A stretch of 64,000 bases of DNA from Halomonas sp. I5-271120 (GTDB lineage: Bacteria > Pseudomonadota > Gammaproteobacteria > Pseudomonadales > Halomonadaceae). Where the stretch lies: the NCBI RefSeq assembly GCF_030553075.1, contig NZ_CP130701.1, forward strand, positions 2,108,001 through 2,172,000, given 5' to 3'. Made by a program: the position numbers and the translations under genes. The notes under the pieces are model-generated. The model had not been told where the DNA came from and searched no databases. It worked only from the letters and a program-made list of their open reading frames with translations. How positions within the stretch are numbered: position 1 is the stretch's first letter; the number at the start of each line of letters is the position of its first letter. Shown in pieces: positions 57,142 through 64,000 of the stretch.

Positions 57142-60100
57142 ATGGCGCTGCCCGACGGCTTCCTGCCGCTGATCGAGATTCCCCATTGCCTGCACGCCTC
57201 GCTTGGCGAGACCGCACGGCGTCTGGATGAGGCGCTGGAGCGCGCCGATGCCCGTGCGCGCCAACAGCAAAGCGACCCGCTGAGCGAGACCTGGCGAGCG
57301 CTCGGCGAATCGCGTCGCGAGCAGCTGGCGAAGGTGCTTGCGGTCTCGGCGTTCGCCGCCGATACGCTGGTCCACTATCCGGACTGGCTGACAAGCCTGG
57401 ACGCCAACGGCGAGCTTGAGAGTGCGCCTTCACCTCGCTTGCTCGATCAGTGGCTGAGTGAGGTCCTTGGCGAGGCCACCGATGAGGCGACCATGCAGTC
57501 GGCGATTCGGCGTTTTCGCCGCGAGCGCATGCTGGGCATTGTTTGGCGGGACCTGACCCGCCCCACCGGCACATCCATGTGGGAAACCGCCGGCGCCGTC
57601 TCACGTCTCGCCGAGGCCTGCCTGGAAGGTGCGCTTGGCTGGCTCGAGGCGCATTTCGAGGCCCGCTGGGGCCGGCCGGCGCCGCGCGCCGACGGCAGTC
57701 CCCAGCGCCTGGTGGTGCTGGGCATGGGCAAGCTGGGGGCTGGCGAGCTCAACCTCTCGTCGGATATCGACCTGATCTTCGCCTTTCCCGAGAAGGGCGT
57801 GACCCAGGGCGGCAAGCGTGAATTCGAGCATCAGGAATACTTCACCAAGCTTGGCCAGAAGCTGATAGGGGCACTGGACGCGATCACCGCCGACGGTTTC
57901 GCGTTTCGCGTCGACATGCGTCTGCGCCCACTGGGCGACGGCGGTCCGCTGGTTGGCAACTTCGCCATGTTGGCAAGCTATTACCAGGATCAGGGCCGCG
58001 AGTGGGAGCGCTACGCAATGCTCAAGGCCCGGCCTGTCGCCGGCGATATCGATGCCGGCTGTGAGCTGCTGGCGGGTCTCAGCCCCTTCGTCTATCGCAA
58101 GTATCTCGATTTCGGCGCCATCGAATCGCTGCGCGAGATGAAGTCGATGATCAACCGCGAGGTCAAGCGCCGCGGCATGGACGACAACATCAAGCTCGGC
58201 CGCGGGGGAATCCGTGAGGTCGAGTTTGTCGTTCAGGCCTTCCAGTTGATTCGCGGTGGCCGCGATACCGAGCTGCAGGTCACCTCGCTAAAGACGGCCC
58301 TCGAACGCCTGCCCGAGCTTGGTCTGCTGCCTCAGCAGGTGGTCGATGAGCTGACGCCGGATTACGTCTTTCTGCGCGACCTGGAGCATGCCATTCAGGC
58401 CCTCGAGGATCGCCAGACCCAGGCGCTGCCCCATGATGATGCTCAGCGCGAACGCATCGCCCTGGCGATGGACATGGAAGACTGGCCGGCCCTCATGGCG
58501 CGCCTCTCTGAGCTGCGCGGCCGGGTGCGCGGGCATTTCGATGCGGTGATCGCCGATCCCGAAGAAGAGGCCGATGGCGTCGATGATGATGACAGCTCTG
58601 CCTACGCCGAGCTGCGTGCTCTGTGGCGCGGCGAGCTGTCCGAACAGGAAGCCAAGGCGCTGCTTGAAAATGCCGGCTTCGCGGATCCCGCCCGGGGTGA
58701 CCGGCGGCTCAAGGCCCTGCGTCAGTCCCGGGCGGTGCAGGGCATGCAGCGCATCGGCTTCGAACGTCTCGACGCGCTGATGCCGTTGCTGCTCGAAGCG
58801 GTGATCGACAGCGAGTCGCCGGACACGGTTCTCGAGCGGGTGCTGCCCTTGATCGAGTCGGTATTGCGGCGCACCGCCTATCTGGCGCTGCTGCGCGAGA
58901 ATCGTGATGCGCTCGGCCACCTGATGCGACTGTGCGGGGCGAGTCCCTGGATCGCCGACCAGATCGCCCGCCACCCCATCCTGCTCGACGAACTGCTGAC
59001 CCCCTCGACGCTGTATACCCCCGCCGACAAGTCGCGGTTGGCCGATGAACTGCGCCAGGCCCTGGGGCGGATTCCCGAGGACGACGAAGAAGCCCAGCTC
59101 GAGGCGCTGCGGGTGTTCAAGCATGCCCAGGTGCTGCACGTGGCGGCGTCCGATATCGTCGGCACCCGGGCGCTGATGAAGGTCAGCGACTACCTGACCT
59201 TCATCGCTGAGGTGGTGCTGGAACAAGTGCTGGCGATGGCCTGGAAACATCTGACCCGCAAGCATGGCTATCCCAAGCGCCGGGACGGCAGTCACGGCGA
59301 GACCGACTTCATCATCGTCGGCTATGGCAAGCTTGGTGGCATCGAGCTTGGCTACAGCTCCGACCTGGACCTGGTGTTCATCCACGATGCCGCCTCTCAG
59401 GGCAGCACCGACGGCGAGCGTCCGATCGACAATCCGGTGTTCTTCACCCGCCTCGGCCAGCGCATCATCCACCTGCTGACCGCGGTTACCCCTGCCGGCG
59501 CCCTGTATGAGGTCGACATGCGCCTGCGGCCTTCGGGTAACGCTGGCCTGTTGGTGACCACCCTCGAGGCCTTCGCCGACTACCAGCGCCGCGAGGCCTG
59601 GACCTGGGAGCATCAAGCGCTGGTGCGGGCGCGGGCCGTGGCTGGCGATACTGGCCTGGAGCAGCGATTCGATACAGTGCGCCGCGAGGTGCTCGGCCAG
59701 GTGCGCGACCTCCCGGCGCTGCGCGAGGAGGTGATCAGGATGCGCCACAAGATGCGCGATCACCTGGGGAGCTCGGCGGTGGCCAAAGAGGCCGGTGCCT
59801 TCGACCTCAAGCAGGATGCCGGTGGCATGGTCGATATAGAGTTTCTGTGCCAGTACGCGGTGCTGGCCATGGGACATGACTGCCCGGCGCTGCTGGTCTA
59901 CAGCGACAACATGCGCATCCTCGAGACACTGGAAGAGCACGAGCTGCTGCCCGCCGAGGATGCCAGCGCGCTGCGCGAGGCCTATCTGGCCTACCGCAAC
60001 GCCTTTCATCGTTCGGCGCTGACCAAACAGGTCGTCGAGGCCGATTTCAGCGCTCAGCGCGAGCTGGTCAGTCGCCTGTGGCAGCGCTTGCTGGAAGACG

Positions 60101-60150
60101 ACGACGCCTCCACGCCCCCCGACATTTCACATCAGGAGACGCCTCAGTGA
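57142..60150 (+). CDS. glnE: Bifunctional glutamine synthetase adenylyltransferase/deadenylase
   Basis: 1002 residues, slightly longer than E. coli GlnE (946). Two nucleotidyltransferase domains with [20 protein letters not shown] (D208, D210) and [20 protein letters not shown] (D741, D743), both with metal-binding acidic pairs intact, separated by a regulatory linker. It adds and removes AMP on glutamine synthetase in response to PII. AAGGAG precedes the ATG, and it overlaps aroQ by four bases (GTGA). Confidence 0.97.
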   Translation: MALPDGFLPLIEIPHCLHASLGETARRLDEALERADARARQQQSDPLSETWRALGESRREQLAKVLAVSAFAADTLVHYPDWLTSLDANGELESAPSPRLLDQWLSEVLGEATDEATMQSAIRRFRRERMLGIVWRDLTRPTGTSMWETAGAVSRLAEACLEGALGWLEAHFEARWGRPAPRADGSPQRLVVLGMGKLGAGELNLSSDIDLIFAFPEKGVTQGGKREFEHQEYFTKLGQKLIGALDAITADGFAFRVDMRLRPLGDGGPLVGNFAMLASYYQDQGREWERYAMLKARPVAGDIDAGCELLAGLSPFVYRKYLDFGAIESLREMKSMINREVKRRGMDDNIKLGRGGIREVEFVVQAFQLIRGGRDTELQVTSLKTALERLPELGLLPQQVVDELTPDYVFLRDLEHAIQALEDRQTQALPHDDAQRERIALAMDMEDWPALMARLSELRGRVRGHFDAVIADPEEEADGVDDDDSSAYAELRALWRGELSEQEAKALLENAGFADPARGDRRLKALRQSRAVQGMQRIGFERLDALMPLLLEAVIDSESPDTVLERVLPLIESVLRRTAYLALLRENRDALGHLMRLCGASPWIADQIARHPILLDELLTPSTLYTPADKSRLADELRQALGRIPEDDEEAQLEALRVFKHAQVLHVAASDIVGTRALMKVSDYLTFIAEVVLEQVLAMAWKHLTRKHGYPKRRDGSHGETDFIIVGYGKLGGIELGYSSDLDLVFIHDAASQGSTDGERPIDNPVFFTRLGQRIIHLLTAVTPAGALYEVDMRLRPSGNAGLLVTTLEAFADYQRREAWTWEHQALVRARAVAGDTGLEQRFDTVRREVLGQVRDLPALREEVIRMRHKMRDHLGSSAVAKEAGAFDLKQDAGGMVDIEFLCQYAVLAMGHDCPALLVYSDNMRILETLEEHELLPAEDASALREAYLAYRNAFHRSALTKQVVEADFSAQRELVSRLWQRLLEDDDASTPPDISHQETPQ

Positions 60151-60584
60151 GCCAAGGCAAGGTACTCGTACTGCATGGTCCCAATCTCAACCTGCTCGGC
60201 ACCCGCCAGCCGGAGATCTACGGGCGAGAGACCCTCGACGACATCAACAACGGCCTCTATGAGCGGGCGGCGCTGAATGACTGGGATATCGCCTGTCACC
60301 AGAGCAACCACGAGGGCGCACTGATCGACGCTATTCACCGCGCGCGACTCGATGGCACCACCGCGATCATCATCAATCCCGCGGCCTATACCCACACCTC
60401 GGTGGCCATTCTCGACGCCCTGAATGCCTTCGAGGGCAAGGTAATCGAAGTGCACCTGTCGAACGTGCACAAGCGCGAATCCTTCCGCCACCATTCCTAT
60501 GTCTCGCTGCGTGCCGACGGCGTGATTGCCGGACTTGGCAGCCATGGCTATCGGGCGGCGCTGGACGCGCTGATCAACGCCTGA
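60147..60584 (+). CDS. aroQ: Type II 3-dehydroquinate dehydratase
   Basis: 145 residues from GTG 60147 ([26 protein letters not shown]), with AGGAGA upstream; the start overlaps the glnE stop. Catalytic Tyr lies in EIYG, and [12 protein letters not shown] and [16 protein letters not shown] (catalytic His and Arg) are intact. It dehydrates 3-dehydroquinate in the shikimate pathway. The accB/accC pair that often follows aroQ is absent here; a small gene follows instead. Confidence 0.95.
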   Translation: MSQGKVLVLHGPNLNLLGTRQPEIYGRETLDDINNGLYERAALNDWDIACHQSNHEGALIDAIHRARLDGTTAIIINPAAYTHTSVAILDALNAFEGKVIEVHLSNVHKRESFRHHSYVSLRADGVIAGLGSHGYRAALDALINA

Positions 60585-60640
60585 CGACATCTCGTGCCCG
60601 CCGGGGCGGCAGTGCCTCGGTGGACATCCAGATGTGGTGA

Positions 60641-60656
60641 TTAGACTAAAGTCTAA
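60641..60656. promoter_or_regulatory. Perfect 7-bp-arm palindrome, candidate repressor operator
   Basis: TTAGACT-AA-AGTCTAA. If the promoter is TTAGAC (60641-60646) with TATCAT (60665-60670), the dyad covers the -35 box, a repressor position. The regulator is unknown and not adjacent. Confidence 0.5.
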
Positions 60657-60708
60657 ATACTGGGTATCATGGGGTCACTATCCTTAAGTCATATAGGTCC
60701 GTTATCCC

Positions 60709-60864
60709 ATGAATACTTCGACCTCAGCTGCTTCTACTGCTACCCAACAGCTTCCGCTGATCAAGCGCATCGGCCAGCTGGCCTACCGCGCACTCGAGAG
60801 CATGACCGAGAGCTCCTATCAGGGCTTCATCGCTCGCCAGGGCTATCGTTACGCCTACATCTGA
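60709..60864 (+). CDS. Small hypothetical protein, 51 residues
   Basis: MNTSTSAASTATQQLPLIKR, then IGQLAYRALESMTESSYQGF and IARQGYRYAYI. A Ser/Thr-rich start, then an amphipathic middle and a Tyr/Arg-rich end. No signal peptide, no membrane helix and no family I recognise. The support is indirect: AGG upstream, a perfect operator-like dyad 53 bp ahead of the ATG, and coding-like composition. It could be a regulatory or stress peptide. Low confidence on the role. Confidence 0.5.
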   Translation: MNTSTSAASTATQQLPLIKRIGQLAYRALESMTESSYQGFIARQGYRYAYI

Positions 60865-61262
60865 TCGGTTGGTTGCAGGGCATGGTGCGCTCACCCGCCC
60901 CGGCCCTGCCAACTCCCTTCGCTCTATCCCTTCCGCTTTTCCAAGCCGCGCTGCGTCGCCGGCCATGAGCATGCCTGTGTTCCCTGGTCTCCTTCGGCGT
61001 AAATCGTACGCACTTGCCTGACGTCTCTCCCCTGTCTCTATAAGTTGCACCGAGTGGAAATGATGGAGCCCGCTTCGCTGGCTCATTCGCATCACCCGTT
61101 CGCGTGTCGTAGCATGCGCCGTTATTCAACGCGGCATCGCCTGATGCGGCGTCGTTCGAAGCCGCGACATGTATAGGCACGACATGTATAGGCACGACAT
61201 TCAATGCACGTGCATTGCCATGCTGACTGACAGGGAGCTCTCGCCGTTGCGGGAGAATCGTG
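60865..61262. other. Intergenic region before the channel gene
   Basis: 398 bp with no supported gene. It holds a 15-bp tandem pair (61166-61195), a 14-bp palindrome AATGCACGTGCATT (61203-61216) and GGGAG before the channel ATG. The first 150 bp resemble coding sequence but carry stops. Confidence 0.45.
61166..61200. repeat. 15-bp tandem repeat GACATGTATAGGCAC, two copies plus a partial
   Basis: Exact units at 61166-61180 and 61181-61195, then GACAT. Adjacent to a 14-bp palindrome that precedes the channel gene. Confidence 0.8.
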
Positions 61263-62366
61263 ATGCGACTGATTCACATGCTGCGCCGGCGCTCGACGTG
61301 TCGGCAGCTAACGCAGCAGCTCAACATCGACATGCGTGCGCGACTAAAGCGGGCCTTCCTGTGGCTGTTGGTGCTCACCGTCTTGCACACCCTGGCGATG
61401 GTCGCTTTCGAGTCAATGGGCGGGGGCGATGCACTGTGGCTGACGCTGACCACCATGACCACGGTGGGCTATGGCGACCTCTCGGCGGCGACACCGCTGG
61501 GGCGTGCCGCTACGGTGCTGCTGCTGTACGTCGCCGGCATCACCCTGCTCGCGCAGCTGGCAAGCGACTACATCGACTACCGCCTCAAGCGGAAAGAATC
61601 CATGATCAAGGGCCGCTGGAGGTGGCAGATGAACGACCACGTGCTGATCATCAACAGTCCCGCTAATAACGCCGCGGTCTACTTCGACCGACTGGTGCAA
61701 CAGCTGCGCGCGACCCGGGAGCTTCACGACACACCGGTGCAGATTCTTACCGAGGCCTTTCCGGACGGGCTGCCCGACCATCTTCGCGAGCAGGGCGTGG
61801 TGCATCACCACGGCGAGCCTTCCGACCCTCAGGCGCTGGCCGCCGTGACGCCGGAAAGCGCCCGAGTGATCATTGTGCTGGCAAGCGACGAATACAGCCG
61901 CGTCTCCGACAGCATCACGCTGGACGTGCTGACCCAGCTCCGGGATCTGTGTGGGACGTCGCTGCCCTATACCGTCGCCGAGTGCGTGCACGAGGACAGC
62001 CGACGACGCCTGGAGCTGGCCGGTGCCAGCACTAGCCTGCGGCCGATCCGCGCCTATCCGGAGATGCTGGTGCGCTCGCTGGTGGCGCCGGGGGCCGAGA
62101 AAATCCTCGAAAACCTCTTCACTCATCATGACGACCACGCCATGCGCTATTCGGTGTCGCTCGAGGACGCCGTCTGGTCCGACGTGACCTGTCGCCTGAT
62201 GGCCTCCGGCATGGGCACCCTGATGGCCTATGTGGGCAAGGACGGCCAGATCGTTTGCCACCCGGCTCACGACCACCGCTTCAACGCCACCGCCCTGATT
62301 CTGATGGTACGGGAGGAGTTCGTGCCGAGCACGGCAGACATCGAGGCATGCCTGGGCGAAGGGTAG
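61263..62366 (+). CDS. Potassium-channel-like protein with degenerate Rossmann domain
   Basis: 367 residues. Two transmembrane helices flank the pore with a K+ selectivity filter TTMTTVGYGDLS (T67-V-G-Y-G-D72). The cytosolic part begins VLIINSPANNAAVYFDRL (near 126-150), where TrkA/RCK domains would have GxGxxG; here that glycine motif is missing, so nucleotide binding is doubtful. RVIIVLASDEYSRVSDSITLDVL keeps the fold's later strands. It is probably an inner-membrane cation channel. GTG 61260 and ATG 61263 are adjacent; GGGAG supports the ATG. Confidence 0.85.
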   Translation: MRLIHMLRRRSTCRQLTQQLNIDMRARLKRAFLWLLVLTVLHTLAMVAFESMGGGDALWLTLTTMTTVGYGDLSAATPLGRAATVLLLYVAGITLLAQLASDYIDYRLKRKESMIKGRWRWQMNDHVLIINSPANNAAVYFDRLVQQLRATRELHDTPVQILTEAFPDGLPDHLREQGVVHHHGEPSDPQALAAVTPESARVIIVLASDEYSRVSDSITLDVLTQLRDLCGTSLPYTVAECVHEDSRRRLELAGASTSLRPIRAYPEMLVRSLVAPGAEKILENLFTHHDDHAMRYSVSLEDAVWSDVTCRLMASGMGTLMAYVGKDGQIVCHPAHDHRFNATALILMVREEFVPSTADIEACLGEG

Positions 62367-62403
62367 GGGAGGGGCCACCGTCGTCGATGGCACCCGCTCG
62401 GCG

Positions 62404-62772
62404 CTATTTCTTCTCCCGGTACTCGCCTTCCAGTACCTCGTGCTCCTCAAGACGGCCGCTGCTGGAGCGAGACTCGCGGTCCTGGGTGTCACGGTGGTAA
62501 TAGCCGCCACCGATATCCTCGGCCTGCTGGGCACGCATCTGCTCCATGCGCTTTTTCATGCGATGGCGCAGGAAGGGCAGCATGGCCCAGCCGATCAGCA
62601 GGAAGAAGAGACCAAGGATGGTGCCGACGATCATCAGCACGCCGAACATCAGCCAGGTCAGCACCAGGCGTGGTCCGCTCATGCCCTGGCGTGGCCGCGC
62701 CTGGCGAGCCCGTTCCTTCCATTGATGGGCCGCCTGCCAGGCGGCATTGCGTTGACGATCTTGATCATTCAT
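62404..62772 (-). CDS. Small hypothetical membrane protein
   Basis: 122 residues with one long hydrophobic stretch (about 35-68; VLTWLMFGVLMIVGTILGLF then LIGWAMLPFL), flanked by basic regions, and a hydrophilic Glu/Arg C-terminal half. I know similar unnamed proteins in Halomonas but no function. GGGAG is seven bases before the ATG. Convergent with the channel gene. Confidence 0.7.
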   Translation of the reverse strand: MNDQDRQRNAAWQAAHQWKERARQARPRQGMSGPRLVLTWLMFGVLMIVGTILGLFFLLIGWAMLPFLRHRMKKRMEQMRAQQAEDIGGGYYHRDTQDRESRSSSGRLEEHEVLEGEYREKK

Positions 62773-63017
62773 GAACTGCTCCCGAGGGGAGGTGGGTGGT
62801 GATTGCGTTGACGATAATCTCTTCGATGGTAAATCGAAGGTCAGGTTCCGTGATCTCGGCGGTCATGTTGAGGCGCGGGGTTACAGGCAAGCGTGGCACG
62901 CCGCGGCACTGGTGTCATGCAAGCGAGCACGCCGGTCATGAAGGGTGGCCGTTGTGCATTGCCGGCAGGCTTGCGATGATCCTTGGCACAGATGACCAAC
63001 GGGAATGATGCGATTAC

Positions 63018-63971
63018 GTGGACAAGTTTGAGCAACGATTGGACCAGGCAGCGCGCGCAGCCTGGCTTTCCTATGTAGGGGGGCGCACTCAGGATGAGAT
63101 CGCCAGCCAGCTCGGTGTCTCGCGCCCCGGGGTGCAGCGCCTGCTGGCCCTGGCGCGGCAGGAAGGGCTGGTCAAGGTGCACATCGATCATCCCATTGCC
63201 ACCTGCATGATGTTGTCCCAGCAGATTTGCGAGCGTTTCGATCTGGACTTTTGCGACGTGGTGCCCGTCGATACCGGTGCCGCCGACAGTAGTTACCAGT
63301 ACCTGGCCGTTGCCGGGGCCGAGCGACTGGAACGCTATATCGAGCGCATCGCGCCGCTGACCCTCTCGCTGGGGTCGGGTCGGACGGTGAGAGCCATGGT
63401 CGAGGCCCTGAGCCGTCTCGATCGTCCCCAGCATCGCTTCGTCTCGCTGGTCGGCAATGTCGCCCGTGACGGTTCCTCGAATCGCTACGACGGGATCATG
63501 GTGCTGGCCGACAAGACCGGCGGCGAGCGCTTCCTGCTACCCGCGCCTGTGGTGGCCGGTTCGGTGGAAGAGAAGGACGCCATGCTCGGCCAGCGGCTGT
63601 TCCATGCGGTGACGGATGTGGCCCTTAAAGCCGAGGCGGCCTTCATTGGGGTAGGGCGCATCGACCGCCAGGCGCCGCTGTTCCAGGATCACTTCATCAA
63701 CGAGAGCGAACTTGATGAACTGCTCGCCATGCAGGCGGTGGGAGAGTTGCTCGGTTGGCCGATGAATCAGGACGGCGAGGTCATCGACTGTTCGATTACC
63801 CATCGCGTCACCAGCCTGCCGCTCGAGCTGCTTCGTGATCAACAGCTGGTCGCGCTTGCCGGTGGCCGTGAGAAGGCGCCGGCGATTCTTGCGGCGCTGC
63901 GCGGTGGGTGGCTGAAGGGCCTGGTTACCGACGAAACCGCGGCGCGCTTCATTCTCGATGCCCGGGAGTGA
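63018..63971 (+). CDS. SorC/DeoR-family sugar-responsive regulator
   Basis: 317 residues from GTG 63018. N-terminal HTH (about 20-50: GGRTQDEIASQLGVSRPGVQRLL) and a sugar-phosphate-binding domain with SLGSGRTVRAMVEAL, FIGVGRIDRQAPLF and GWLKGLVTDETAA, all typical of SorC-type regulators. It likely controls a polyol or sugar operon lying beyond the window. The effector is unknown. Confidence 0.92.
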   Translation: MDKFEQRLDQAARAAWLSYVGGRTQDEIASQLGVSRPGVQRLLALARQEGLVKVHIDHPIATCMMLSQQICERFDLDFCDVVPVDTGAADSSYQYLAVAGAERLERYIERIAPLTLSLGSGRTVRAMVEALSRLDRPQHRFVSLVGNVARDGSSNRYDGIMVLADKTGGERFLLPAPVVAGSVEEKDAMLGQRLFHAVTDVALKAEAAFIGVGRIDRQAPLFQDHFINESELDELLAMQAVGELLGWPMNQDGEVIDCSITHRVTSLPLELLRDQQLVALAGGREKAPAILAALRGGWLKGLVTDETAARFILDARE

Positions 63972-64000
63972 CCCGAACTCGGCTGTTATGGCGTTCCTTT

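Noticed and set aside
58288..60009. 573-codon minus-strand frame opposite glnE
   Set aside because: Shadow of the well-supported glnE frame, which carries both catalytic domains.

Overview
The window is GC-rich, densely coded DNA from a gammaproteobacterial chromosome. The gene content (FabY-type ketoacyl synthase, polA / DUF2782 / thrB neighbourhood, coaD next to a YfhL-type ferredoxin, glnE-aroQ, bifunctional PutA, TRAP transporter, iron ABC transporter) fits Halomonas or a close relative. That assignment is inferred from gene families and was not tested by a search. No rRNA, tRNA, CRISPR array, insertion sequence or intact prophage was seen.

Layout. 1-9.3 kb is core: the 3' end of a CoA-transferase gene, speA with an ArnT-like glycosyltransferase upstream, thrB, a DUF2782 protein, polA and a YkgJ-type cysteine-cluster protein. 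9.3-14.8 kb is visibly less GC-rich and looks acquired: a phage-repressor-like regulator, then a KaiC-like double ATPase translationally coupled to a REC-GAF-GGDEF-EAL protein. 14.8-19.9 kb holds a haloacid dehalogenase, a small Cys-motif protein, and an EmrB/EmrA-type efflux pair behind a long, structured leader. 19.9-24.1 kb is an iron(III) ABC transporter with a Fur-box-like site and a permease gene broken by a frameshift. 24.2-31.8 kb has a SulP permease, a sigma-54 activator and a DctPQM TRAP operon with a sigma-54 promoter and three copies of one dyad operator. 31.9-39.2 kb has tmcA, a His-rich secreted protein, dps, glycerate kinase, two lipoproteins and a HIT protein. 39.2-49.2 kb has putA, a TauE/SafE permease, an entericidin-like 44-residue lipoprotein, a thioesterase, an AtoE permease, a MATE pump, a ferredoxin and coaD. 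49.2-64 kb has fabY, a TrmB-like methyltransferase, a LysR regulator divergent from a PACE+SMR efflux pair, dacB, a DUF4396 protein, dgkA, glnE, aroQ, a 51-residue gene behind a perfect dyad, a K+-channel-like protein and a SorC/DeoR-type regulator.

How genes work together. The most system-like segments are the KaiC-like/c-di-GMP pair, the sigma-54 activator with its likely target TRAP operon, the iron transporter sharing one Fur-like control region, and the LysR/PACE/SMR efflux locus. The candidates most worth follow-up are the KaiC/GGDEF-EAL unit, the emrB leader RNA, and the 51-residue gene. Short genes not obvious from long reading frames were found at 44075-44209 and 60709-60864. Protein identities rest on recognised motifs and family resemblance from memory; nothing was searched or computed.
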